DNA of 64,000 bases, taken from contig CM028330.1 in the NCBI GenBank assembly GCA_016647705.1, forward strand, positions 50,642,897 to 50,706,896, written 5' to 3'. Shown here piece by piece: positions 12,286 through 22,593 of the stretch; positions within the stretch are counted from its first letter, which is position 1, and each line of letters starts with the position of its first letter. Source of the stretch: Eucommia ulmoides (Eukaryota > Streptophyta > Magnoliopsida > Garryales > Eucommiaceae). The position numbers were made by a program, and so were the translations under genes. Below the pieces are notes generated by a model. It did not search any database. It was given only the letters and a program-made list of their open reading frames with translations, and had not been told where the DNA came from.

Positions 12286-13610
12286 GTATCTCTGTAGATC
12301 AAATTTGGGTGTCATATTTTGCCCTGTCCTTTTTAGGGCTTAATTTGATGAAGTCTTAAAGTGTTTTTCTTGGGTACTGAACTCTTCCCCATTTTATTGA
12401 ATTTTATCCTTTTTGTTCTTATGGAGTTACCAAAGGTTCAACCATTGGTTGAGGCCATTCGATTTTCATTAAGATGACCAAATTGCTGAAAATTTCCTCT
12501 ACTAATGACATTAGCAAGTTTAAAGTCAAGTACGGGATTCATTCTCCCATTCAGGTGGTGTATCTAGGTGAAGGTTATACAATCAACCTCGATAAGTTTT
12601 AAAAATGAGATTCTAGTTCACCCTTGGTATTTTGTGGATGCGAGCCTTAAGGTCCCGTTCCATCGTCTTGTTCATGAAAGTCCTTTTTCCTACTATGCCC
12701 TTGCCAATTTTCCCAGAGTGCATATAAAATTTTTGTGGGGGTTTTGGTCTTGACTCGTATCCACGATCTTAGGTTATTATTTGGGAGAATTTCAACCACG
12801 CTATTCTCTTAAGGAAAACAAGTACGATTCTTGGTATTTATCCCCTAAATCCTATCGTGGTCGAATTGGTGGACTGTCAAAGTTTGATATAGGTAGGATA
12901 GAGAATACCAAATTTTGAAGGTGAATGTTAATTGGGGGTTGAGAGGGAATTCTCAGCTCCCTTGAATTCGAAGGAAGTTCAGTCTCTTAAATGTATTTCT
13001 TTCCCCAATTTTTGCACTTTTCTTATTGCATGTTTTTTAATTTTGTTATTTTTACATAGGTTGTTGGGTACTTTCGGTCATCCACATTATATTGAAAATC
13101 TAGATCAATATAAGCATTAACTCTTAGCTCTCCTTCTCCATAAATATGAAATCATTAGTTCTTGACAAGCACTTCAGAGCAGGTTTGACATCTTTTCAGT
13201 GTTGTAAACATGAACAAATAAATAATTTATTGGGCGTAAAACAATATACAATGCCTCACCATGAGGGTTCCTTTTTCAAACACAAATTTGGGGGTCATAG
13301 GCACTCTTTCCAGGCTAAGCCTAGGGGCACCCTTGTACTCATCTGCTTATTATGAGGGAAGATTTTCTCATCTACTTAGTCGAAGGATAACACTTACTTG
13401 GCTAATGGTCGTAGAGGTTGGACTTACCTTCAACAGTCAGCGCGATTGCACTTTGTCGTGATTCAGGTTTGGATCTCTATTTTTTTCCACTTGCCAAGGA
13501 AAAAATTAGTTTGGGGTGAAAATCGATCGAGCAAGTCGAGTAAGGGGCATTTTTATGGAATGACTCGAAAATCTAGAGGAGGTTGATCGCACCACATTTT
13601 GTACGATCTA
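12286..13610 (+). mobile_element. Fossil of a gypsy-type element protein (PF04195-like), broken
   Basis: Peptide stretches on the plus strand include 'VPFHRLVHESPFSYYALA' (about 12650-12710), 'KENKYDSWYLSPKS' (12815-12860) and 'GLSKFDIG'. These resemble the 'putative gypsy type' domain protein found in some large plant Ty3/gypsy elements. It is broken in several places. The family call is recalled by eye and is uncertain. From 13140 to 13610 the peptides are unrecognised. Confidence 0.4.
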
Positions 13611-14155
13611 ATACCACTAATTTAAGTTTTGTTATCTTTTAAATAAATTAAATTAGTAAAATTAAATTATTTTATTTGTTTTTATAAATGTGAAGAGTTG
13701 AATCAAAAACACACTTTTTGGAAGCAAAATACGCAAGAAAAAGATCAAACGAATAAAAGTCCCGATTATCGACACTAAAATAAAGACGGTGTCCACTCTT
13801 TTGGACATAACTAATTACATAGTTGGAATTTTGAGATGAAACAAGTTTCATATAAAACTAGACTCACTAAGATTTCAAACGATTAGTTATATAGCCAAAT
13901 TATAGTTTTTATGAGAAAGATACAATCATTTAAAGTTGTCCCTTTGGTGCAGCAGAACATTACGCGCGGCTCAACAAGCTAGCCATTGGGCCAACCCATT
14001 TTGCAACTCGTTTTAGCCCAAAATCCAACCCAATTTCCAGCCCATTGCTTCTAATTTAAGCCCATTTATCCAAATCCAGCCCATTTACCTCCAGCCCATC
14101 TTTTTGAAGGCCCAAACTATAGATCCAACAACCTCCACCGAAATTCCAACATGTT
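13611..14155. other. Noncoding stretch with repeated 'agcccatt' words
   Basis: No gene is seen. From about 13985 to 14115 the word 'agcccat(t)' or 'gcccaa' recurs every 15-25 bp, probably a degenerate repeat next to the 79-bp array. Confidence 0.4.
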
Positions 14156-14179
14156 TTGGTGGAGAAACTCCAGATTCAT

Positions 14180-15435
14180 GCCCCCAGTCTTCAGATTAGA
14201 CCAGGGGGGGATCATCTAGATGGAGTTGAGCCTTTGGACGGATTTAGGCCTACAATTTTGGTGATCAGCCAAGCAGAAGGTGTTCAGAGCCCGCTATTCT
14301 GCAAGGGGGTAGTCTGGACGGACTTAAGCCTTTGGAAGGATTTGGGCCTCCAATTTTGGCGATCAACCGAGCAAAAGGTGCTCGGAACCCCCTGTTCGGC
14401 AATTGGGTCTTCTGTCCTGACTTAAGCCTCTAGATGGATTTGGGCCGTCTACTTTTGGCGATCAGCCAAGTAGAAGGTGCTCGGAGCTCGCTGTTCGACA
14501 AGAGGGTTGTCTAGACGGACTTGAGCCTCCACTTTTTAATGTTGCTAAGCAAATGGTGCTCGAAGCCCGGAGCTCAGCCAAGGGTATTTCTAAGAGGTTT
14601 TAGACCTTCCAATTTTGATGTTGTCGAGTAGAGGGTGCTCGGAGCCTGAAGCTCGACCAAGGGTCTCTTTGGGGACAGTTTTAAACTTTCCAATCTTGAT
14701 GTTGCTGAGCAGAGGGTGCCCGAAACCCAAAGCTTAGCCAAGGAGCTCTGTGGGCGATTTTAGGTATTCCAATCTTGATGTTGCCGAACAGAGGGTGCCT
14801 GGAGCCTGGAGTTCAGCCAAGGTAGTCTTATAGGTAGTTTTAGGCTTCCATATTTTGAGATTACCGAGTAGAGGATGCTCGTAGCCCGGACCTTGGTCAA
14901 GGTGGTCTCCTAGGTAGTTGTAAGCCTCCATAGTTTGAGGTTGTCTAACAAAGGGTGCTTGGAGCCCGGAGCTCGGCCAAAGTAGTCTCCTGGGTAGTTT
15001 TAGGCCTCCATAGTTTGAGGTTGCCGAGCAAAGGTTGCTAAAAGCCTAGAGCTCGGCCAAGAGAATCTCTAGGTGATTGTAGACCTCCATAGGTTGAGGT
15101 TGCAGAGCAGAGGGTGCTCGGAGCCCAGAGCTTAGTCGAGAGGATCTCTAGGCGGTTATAGACCTCCATAGTTTGAGGTTGCCGAGCAGAGGGTACTCGG
15201 AGACCGAAGCTCGACCAAGGTCATCTCATGGGCAGTTTTAGGCCTCTATGGTTTGAGGTTGCCGAGCAGAGGGTGCTCGAAGTCTGGAGCTCAGCCAATA
15301 GAATCTCTGGGTGGTTGTAGGCCTCCATAGTTTGAGGTTGCTGAGTAGAGGGTGCTCGGAGCCCGAAGCTCGATTAAGAGGATCTCTGAACGGTTTTTAG
15401 GACTCCCATTTTTTATGATACCGAGTAGATGGTGC
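14180..15435. repeat. 79-80 bp tandem repeat array, left part
   Basis: Around sixteen degenerate units. The phrase 'tagtttgaggttgccgag' starts at 15011, 15090, 15169, 15249 and 15328, giving periods of 79, 79, 80 and 79. Each unit carries a 'gagggtgctcggagcccggagctcggccaag' core. The array is clearly more GC-rich than its surroundings. It resumes at 19682, so the gypsy element between was inserted into it. Tandem arrays of this sort are known from the 3' untranslated part of Tat/Ogre gypsy elements, and the PF04195-like fossil upstream would fit; that link is inference. Confidence 0.85.
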
Positions 15436-15440
15436 TCGGA

Positions 15441-16271
15441 TGATGAGAATCAATGAGCACCATCCAAGGATTCGTTACATGTTCAAGTTGGGCCTATTAT
15501 TAGGGCAAGATCAAAGAAAAATCAATGCATCACTTAATGGGTTAATTCAAAAGACTTGGCCTATATCTACAATACTTTAACCCAAATTAGGCCTATCGGA
15601 CAATCAACGCCTAATTCATCTCATTAAGGCAAGTGAAGTGACTTAAACATGAACTTAAATGGCCCAAGACATGAGGACCATGAAATTCAACATATTTATT
15701 TTATTTATTAGTCTTTTCATTTTAATTTAGAATATTTATTTGATGATTTGTAAGGCTTGATTGCCAAGTAATATTTTCCTTTTTAGATTAGGAATTAGTC
15801 TTTTTCCTTTTTAGATTAGGAGTAGGGTTTCTTTATTTCTCTAGGAGTAGGGTTTTTTTTTTATATTATATTCTGGCCGTCTACTGTTCAATGCCACTAT
15901 TCACTAGCTAGGATTTTTTCTTTTATTTATTTAAGAGACTTGTATCACATGGAAAAAAGACATTACTTTTGATTAATATAATTGTGAGAGTTTTCTCTTA
16001 AGTTCTTTAGAGAACTTTTCCCGAACTTATCAAAAACTTCTTGTGACGTTCAAACTTTATACCTTCAGTTCGTGATTCACTTATAATCATTGGGTCAAGG
16101 TGGTTGCTCTATACCTTTGGTTCGCGTTTCGTTCATAAACGTTGGGTCGAGGTAAGCTATCTTTCAATTTCTGTATTTTTAGTTCGCTCAAAATTTGATT
16201 TAGTTTCGATCTTTGCAAAGAAACCATAAGTTGGTTTCGGGTCTTACTAATTCTTGGTAATGTTCGCATCA
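15441..16271 (+). repeat. 5' LTR of the gypsy element
   Basis: 831 bp, TG...CA ends. Contains a TATA-less promoter region with 'tttatttaagagacttgtatc' at about 15925-15950 that is conserved in the 3' copy. Confidence 0.85.
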
Positions 16272-16496
16272 TTTGGTAATCAGAGGAATGTTCTAAATCA
16301 GATTTCATTTATCATTTTCTTTTTCGTTCATTAATATCTATTCATTCCTAATTTTTTTTTGACCGAATTATATCGCTAAATCTGGTTCAATTTTCTTTAA
16401 GGTACTGTGTTTTTTTTTTTTTTTGTTCTATTCAAAAATGCGGTGCACTTTTATTCTTGTTAAATCTCGTTTTTTTAAAGATTGCTGAATTCCATT

Positions 16497-16529
<33 letters not shown>

Positions 16530-16888
16530 CAGAAACAGAAACCAAAAAAAACAAAAACGAAACTTCAGTAGCCCCCCACCCCAAAAAAAAAATTGAAAAT
16601 TATTTCTTCTTATTCTAGTCCACAAACTTTCCTTTGTTTCTATTTGTTCGCGTTGTTTTTGTTCATAAAATCTCATTCATCATGAATCAATTTGTTCAGT
16701 TTGGATTGCTACAAGAAAATTTCTGATTGAGATTTGTTAAGTTCAATAAAGAACTGAAAGTGTGAACTAAAGAATGGAAAGAGGCAAGAGAGTGTGAGCT
16801 CATAAGAGAGTAAAAATCGAATTTGAGTAAACACGAGCGTGAGTGCCATCAATCTTGAGGGAAACACGTGAGGGAGTGTTTGTGAGAT

Positions 16889-17690
16889 TTGCTAACTTTA
16901 TTTTGCAGGTTATTAAACATATCTCAAGAAACAAACAAAGGCTCATCTAATGAAGCACCGGAAATGATGGACGTCGTGGATGTCAAAGTTTTCTATAAAG
17001 CCTTAGAGCGAAGGTTTGAACAATTGAACTCGAGATTTGATGAAGTGCAAGAACGACTAGGCAAAGTTGAGTCTAGTTCATGGCAACCATCTAAAGTTGA
17101 TAATGTATAATGATGAGAAAGGAATCTGCCTCTGTATGAATATGAAATTGATAGTTGGGATGACCTAGATAAAGAAGATCACACATCTAATGCGAGCTTG
17201 GGCAGATTTGGGCGTGGATACGGGAATAGAGGTGATAGGTATGGGAAGCAGATCGATAATAACTTTGGAAGCATCAAGATGAATATTCCATCGTTCCAAG
17301 GGAAGAACGACCTTGAAGCGTACTTGAAGTGGGAGAAGAAGATAAAATTGAACTTTGAGTACCCCAACTACTCTGAGCAAAAAAAGGTAAAACTCGTTGT
17401 AATTGTATTTGTTAATTATGCTATAATATGGTGGGATCAACTTGTGATAAACAGAAGGCGAAACCATGAGAGGTCTATTAAGACGTGGGCTGAAATGAAG
17501 GCCATAATGAGGAGGAGATTTGTCCCTAATCACTACTATAGGGATTTGTACCAGAAGTTACAAAGTCTTACTCAAGGATATCGGAGCGTAGATGATTACT
17601 ACAAGGAGATGGAGATCGCTATGATCCGGGCTAATGTCGAGGAAGATAAAGAAGCAACCATGATAAGGTTCTTGAATGGGCTGAATTGAT
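16889..17690 (+). mobile_element. Gag region of the gypsy element (fossil)
   Basis: A gag-like protein region. An N-terminal coiled-coil-like stretch (FEQLNSRFDEVQERLGKV) is followed by the Retrotrans_gag core: IPSFQGKNDLEAYLKWEKKI, a WWDQL motif, TWAEMKAIMRRRFVP, then LQSLTQGYRSVDDYYKEME. This core is typical of Ty3/gypsy gag. It belongs to the element at 15441-19681. The element as a whole is broken. Confidence 0.8.
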
Positions 17691-17860
17691 AGATTACCAA
17701 TGTGGTGGAGTTGTAACATTATGTGGAGTTAGAAGACATGGTGTACATGACAATAAAGGTGGAACGAGAACTTAAAAAGAAGGGAATTCGGTCATTTCAA
17801 AACTCAGGCTCCTCCACTTCATGGAGGCCTGATAGGAGGAGAGATGAATAGGTTGTTTTT

Positions 17861-18800
17861 GTGTCCCAAACCGAACCGTCGAACATGAGAGATGATGTGC
17901 CCAATACCAACAAAGGTAAAATCGAAACCCAAACTCGTAATTGTAATATTGAATGTTTTCGCTGTTTGGGAGTAGGTCACATAACTTTACAATGCCCAAA
18001 TAAGAAGACCATGATAGTACATGTTGATGGAGAAGTGGAAACCGAAAGCGAGAATGATAATGACCAGATGCCACAACTTGAGGATGCTTGTGATGACGGA
18101 GTGGAGTACCCGGTGGAGGGAAAGATACATGTGGCTTGGCATGCTCTAAGTGCTCAAGTTGCAGAAGATGACATGGAACAACAAAAGGAGAATGAGAATC
18201 AAGTGAAATTAAAAAGAGAGAATGAGTTAAAAAAAAAAAAAAAAACTTGTGAGATGAGTTCAAAAAAAGATGAGAAAGAGGAGTGTCAAAAGAGAAAAAA
18301 GAGTGAAAAAAAGAAAGAGAGTGAAAAAAATGAGAGAAAAATAGAAAAACAAGTGAGTTTTTATGCTAAGGCGAGTAATGTCAAGAAGGTTTTTTACACA
18401 AATCAGCCTATATTTGTACTCTTGTACAAAGAGACTTATTTTACTACTAACGAAATTGACAAATATTTTCCTAGTGTTGTTGTTTATTTGTTGCAGGAAT
18501 ATAAGGACATGTTTCATAATGATGTGCATAGAGGATGTCTTCCTAATAAAGGGATCGGGCATCAAATTGATTTTTGTGGCCGGCATAATGATTCCTAACC
18601 AATTAGCCTATGGGCATAATTCAGAGGAGATAAAGGAACTTCAAAAGCAAGTTGAGGAGTTTATGGCCAAAGGACACATGCGAGAAAACATGAGTCTGTG
18701 TGCAGTACGAGTGCTACTTGTGCCTAGGAATGATGGAACTTGGCGAATGTATGATGATTGCCGAACTATTAACAACACTATGGTGAAGATTCAAGGACGA
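17861..18800 (+). mobile_element. Zinc knuckle and RT N-terminal stub of the gypsy element (fossil)
   Basis: A CCHC knuckle (CFRCLGVGHITLQC, about 17954-17995) is followed by a lysine/glutamate-rich low-complexity linker. Beyond about 18600 the peptides 'EEFMAKGHMRENMSLCAV' and 'VLLVPRNDGTWRMYDDCR' match the start of a Ty3/gypsy reverse transcriptase. The element is broken; protease and integrase are not recognisable. Confidence 0.75.
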
Positions 18801-18822
18801 ATCATTTTGAAGAGGGGGAGAA

Positions 18823-19681
18823 TGATGAGAATCAATGAGCACTATCAGAGGATCCGTTAAATGTTCAAGTTGGGCCTATTATTAGGGTAAGATCAAAGAA
18901 AAATCAATGCAGCACTTAATGGGCTAATTCAAGAGACTTGGCCTATATCTACAATAGTTAAGTCTAAATTAGGCCTATCAGACAATCAATACCTAATTCA
19001 TCTCATCAAGGCAAGTGAAGTGGCTTAAACATGAACATAAATGGGCCAAGGCATGAGGACCACGAAATTCAACATATTTATTTTATTTATTAGTCTTTTA
19101 ATTTTAATTTAAAATATTTATTTGATGATTTGTAAGGTTTGATTGCCAAGTAATCTTTTCTTTTTTAGATTAGGAATTAGTCTTTTCCTTTTTAGATTAC
19201 GAGTAGGGTTTCTTTTTTCTCTAAGATTCCTTATTCCTCTAGGAGTAGGGTTTTCTTTTATATTATATTGTGGCCATCTACTGTTCGCCGCCACTATTCA
19301 CTAGCACTATTCACCATCTAGGGTTTTTTCTTTTATTTATTTAAGAGACTTGTATCCTATAGGAAAAAGACATTACTTTTGATTAATATAATTGTGAGAG
19401 TTTTCTCTCAAGTTCTTCAGAGAACTTTTTCCGAACTTATCAAGAATTTCTTGTGGTGTTCAAACTCTATACCTTCGGTTTGTGATTCATTTATAATCAT
19501 TGGGTCAATGTGGTTACTCTATACCTTTGATTCGTGTTTCATTCATAAACGTTGAGTCAAGATAATTTCTCTTTTAATTTCTGTATTTTTACTTCACTCA
19601 AAATCTGATTTAGTTTCAATCTTCGCGAAGAAACCCTAAGTTGGTTTCGGGTCTCACTAATCTTTGGTGAGGTTTGCATCA
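18823..19681 (+). repeat. 3' LTR of the gypsy element
   Basis: 859 bp. Matches 15441-16271 from TGATGAGAATC to GCATCA, and is preceded by a polypurine tract. Confidence 0.85.
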
Positions 19682-19870
19682 ACGGAGCTCGGAGTTTGGC
19701 CAAGAGAGCCTTCTGAACGATTTTAGAACTCCCATTTTTGATGATACCGAGCAGAGGGTGCTCGGAGCCCAGAGCTCGGCAAAGGGAGTCTTCTGAACGG
19801 TTTGAGGACCCCCATTTTTTATGTTACCGAGCTGAGGGTGCTCGGGTCCAAAGCTCGGCCTTTTTTCATA
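19682..19870. repeat. 79-bp tandem array, right part
   Basis: Two to three units continue the array of 14180-15435 ('gaggtgctcggagcccagagctcgg', 'gaacggttt(g)agga(c)ccccattttt'). The array then stops abruptly at about 19860. Confidence 0.8.
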
Positions 19871-20620
19871 CTTGAGATTCTTGCCCCTTACATTCGTCGT
19901 GAATGCACCCCCATACATGTGTGGGTTTGGACAAGTGGCTTGACGACTAAATTTCCCTCTATTACAAGCAAAGTGGATTGATTATGGTGAAGAGGGTATT
20001 GAAATTGGATTCTTCTAATAATAATAATAATGAAGAATTTGGTAAGAAAATCGTAGAAGAGAAAGAAAGAGAAGAGAGAGAGAGAAAAGAGAAAGACCTA
20101 AAACAACCTGCAACTTAAGTAATTCGACACCCCTTAGACGGCTAGACCGAGAGATAATGCCTCATAAACAAGGCTACCATTGAGAGTCGAGATCGATTGT
20201 ACTAGCTAAGATGAAATGTTGGCCATTTAATCTAAAAGAACACTTTGGATCTTCTTTGCGTCTCTACGTAGGCTTGGAAGCCGGAGTAGATTGAGATTTG
20301 AAGGGGAAGAGAGGACTGAAAAAGAAAAGGGAGAAGAGACGGCTCTGGAACTAGGAAAATGAAAATGGATAGAATGAGAGGAGAAATTCGAAGATTTAGG
20401 GTTTCAATATTAGGGAATGTTTTCGTAATATACCATGGTTTAAGGGGGTATTATGTAAAAATTTATTTAGAGTTAGTAGTTTGGATGGGTTCGGGTATGG
20501 CGAGTATGGGTAATAGGTCACTCGAAATCAGAGTATCGAACGAGTTTGGGTAGGGATTGAAAATTCAGCTAACCCCCCCTCGGAAATGGGCTCGGATCGA
20601 GCGGATAAGTCGGATCAAAA
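19871..20620. other. Intergenic, no gene seen
   Basis: Contains a GA-rich tract at about 20055-20095 and a short open frame around 20359-20553 with no recognisable motif. Otherwise featureless. Confidence 0.4.
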
Positions 20621-21172
20621 TTACACCCCTAAAATTACCCTACATTTTTAGAGTTGTTTACACAATAAATGGTTTTTCTTTTTTAAAAAAAATAATCTAA
20701 AAACAGGTTGTTTTTAAGTTATTTACACAACCCAGGCTACTTGGGATTGGTAACCCGGCTATACAATGTTTTTTTTTTCTTCTAAAACCCGGGGTTGTAG
20801 ACCTCGGATTCTATTTAGAACCCGGGGATCACAACCCCGTTTTTAACCTTTTAAAAAAAAATAAAGGTTGTTTATAAAATGGCCCCAAATTACACCCCTA
20901 AAATTACCCTACATTTTTAGAGTTGTTTACACATTAAATGGTTTTTCTTTTTTAAAATTCTAAAAACGGGTTGTTTTCAAGTTACTTACACAATCCAGGC
21001 TACCTGAGGTTGGTAACTCGGGTATACAATGATTTTTTCGTTTTTTTTTTTCTTTCTAAAACCCGCGGTTGTGGACCTCGGATTCTATTTAGAACCCGGG
21101 GATCACAACCCCGTTTTTAATCTTTTTTTTTTTTTTTTAAATAAAGGTTATTTATAAAATGATCCCAAATGA
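20619..21172. repeat. Tandem duplication of a 269-bp unit with foldback core
   Basis: The phrase 'ttacacccctaaaattaccc' starts at 20621 and again at 20890. Both copies run through 'agagttgtttacaca', 'aacccggggttgt'-type and 'ggggatcacaaccccgttttt' words to 'ggttgtttataaaatg'. Inside each unit 'aaaacccg(c/g)ggttgt' and 'acaaccccgtttt' form an inverted pair around 'gacctcggattctatttagaac'. Confidence 0.8.
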
Positions 21173-21545
21173 ATTTTTAATATTTTCGACAATTTTGAGT
21201 TAATTAACGGTAGTATATCGGTATTTTAAATAAACACAATTTTTTTTTTGGCATAAATTACGTTCAAAACACTCCGTAGTACAATTTATAACATAAAAAA
21301 CGGATAAGTGAATGATTTTTAAAAAATGTTCAAAATTGGTCAAATGAGCTATTTCGATGACGGCGTAATTTTTTTGATAATTTAGAATTAACAAACAGTA
21401 GTTTATCCGTACACAAAATAAACCCAATTTTTTTGTATACAAATTATGTTCTTAACATTACATAATAAAACTTAGAACACTAAAAACGGATTATTGAATA
21501 ATTTTTAAATAATCGTAAAAGTTGGTCGGTAAAAAATATATTTAA
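21173..21545. repeat. Degenerate 186-bp tandem duplication
   Basis: The word 'cggataagtgaatgattttta' at about 21301 recurs as 'cggattattgaataattttta' at about 21487. The preceding sequence ('taaacacaatttttttt', 'aattacgttc') also recurs. AT-rich; no coding sense. Confidence 0.65.
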
Positions 21546-21621
21546 TTCATTTCTTTTCTACACCCACTTGTTCTTGGAAGAGAAAGAAAGTTAGGGAGGA
21601 GGTTTAGGCTCTATTCTTTCC

Positions 21622-21914
21622 CTCCCTTTCCTGATCTACTTCCACGGCGGCGGCTTCGTCGTCCAGAGCCCCTTCTCCCCCATCTACCTCAACTCCCTCG
21701 CCGCGGAGCCGACGTCTCCATCGACTACAGCCTCGGGCCGGAGCATCATCTCCTGTCGGCGTACGAAGATTCCTGGACCGCAATCCAATGGGTCGCCTCC
21801 CACGCCGACGGCAACGGACCGGAGCCCTGGCCAAACCAGACCGCCGATTTCTCCGGCGTCTACATGTGCGGCGACAGCGTCGGCACCAACATCACCCGCC
21901 ACATGGCCATTCCT
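21622..21914 (+). pseudogene. Carboxylesterase (CXE/GID1-like alpha/beta hydrolase) fragment
   Basis: The plus strand reads as the middle of a plant carboxylesterase. LPFLIYFHGGGF (about 21622-21657) contains the oxyanion-hole HGGG. SPFSPIYLNSLAAE follows, then SIDYSLGPEHHLLSAYEDSW and IQWVASHADGNGPEPW. Finally GDSVGTNITRHMA (about 21871-21909) has the nucleophile motif (GDSAG is usual). One base appears to be missing near 21710, shifting the frame between the HGGG and DY parts. The N-terminal part and the Asp/His end of the triad are absent. It is strikingly GC-rich compared with its flanks. It lies 680 bp upstream of the PHD-finger gene in the same orientation. A truncated host-gene copy is the best reading. 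Confidence 0.82.
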
Positions 21915-22250
21915 CCACTCTATCCGGATAGATCTGAGATCTTGTCAGATCTACCGATCTTGATCGATCCTCTCCGCCTCGCCGTCCTTCTTCGCCGGCG
22001 CCAACATCACCCGCTTCATGGCCATTTCTCGAATGTCAACAATGAAAACAAGGGTGTTGTTATCCTCGATCTTCTTCATTGCAGACTCGGTTGTCCGCGA
22101 AAATTTGAGAATTCGGTAATTGTCCAATTTGTTTCTTGGAGGTGCGCTAATGCGTGGGTACTTGGGATTTCTTTCCTTCTTCAATGTCTTTGGCCGGTGA
22201 AAGGTGACCTTTGTCCTGAGCCTTCTTCTTGATGGTTGATGAATGAAGAC
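21915..22250 (+). other. Sequence downstream of the esterase fragment with an internal repeat of it
   Basis: At about 21997-22029 'cggcgccaacatcacccgctt' and 'catggccatt' repeat the esterase sequence at 21880-21911 (NIT-R-MAI). The spacing is about 117 bp. The rest codes for nothing I recognise. Confidence 0.6.
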
Positions 22251-22593
22251 GAGGAAATACATAATAGACCCTTAAATTTTAGATAGACCCTTAATTGTGA
22301 TTTATGTCATTAATACCGTTTTTTATTGTGTATTTTCTATCTAAAACAAATAAAAAATAAAAAACTTCCTTTTTGTTTTTTTGTCCTTTTAAAAACTCCC
22401 CCCAGCCCGATCTGATGGGTTTGGTATGCGTTTGTTGCATCTCGTTAAAGCCCCTCGAGAATGAGTAATTTCCTATTGTATCCCTTCTCTTTCTCTGTCT
22501 TCTTCAATTTTCCACACTATATTATAATATCCATCTACTGTTCGACCTTTTTTGAAAACTGGTGCTTGCTGCCGAAGCAGAGTGTGTACGGAC
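22251..22593 (+). promoter_or_regulatory. Upstream region and probable 5' UTR of the PHD-finger gene
   Basis: A pyrimidine-rich leader-like stretch (about 22480-22512, 'ttctctttctctgtcttcttc') and an AT-rich 'ctatattataatatcc' precede the start codon at 22594. The transcription start cannot be fixed. A 35-bp word 'aattgtgatttatgtcatta' with 'ataccgttttttatt' at 22290-22325 recurs nearly unchanged in intron 2 at 24627-24662. Confidence 0.4.

Larger units (their letters stand above)
15441..19681 (+). mobile_element. Ty3/gypsy LTR element with both LTRs; coding part reduced, broken
   Basis: Two LTRs (15441-16271 and 18823-19681) begin TGATGAGAATCAATGAGCAC and end GCATCA, with inverted TGATG/CATCA tips. 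A primer-binding-like site 'tttggtaatcagagg' follows the first LTR, close to the initiator-Met tRNA type. A polypurine tract (GAAGAGGGGGAGAA) abuts the second. Flanking 5-mers TCGGA and ACGGA (15436-15440, 19682-19686) form an imperfect target duplication. Recognisable parts are gag, a CCHC zinc knuckle and a short reverse transcriptase N-terminal piece; most of pol is not recognisable. By eye roughly 8% of the first 335 LTR positions differ, suggesting insertion a few million years ago. Confidence 0.88.

Noticed and set aside
17772-18586. Minus-strand open frames opposite the gypsy element
   Set aside because: Antisense to the zinc knuckle and Lys/Glu-rich region; low-complexity Phe/Leu/Ser composition.
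21604-21902. Minus-strand open frames rich in Arg/Ala/Gly
   Set aside because: Antisense to the GC-rich carboxylesterase fragment, whose plus-strand reading has clear family motifs.
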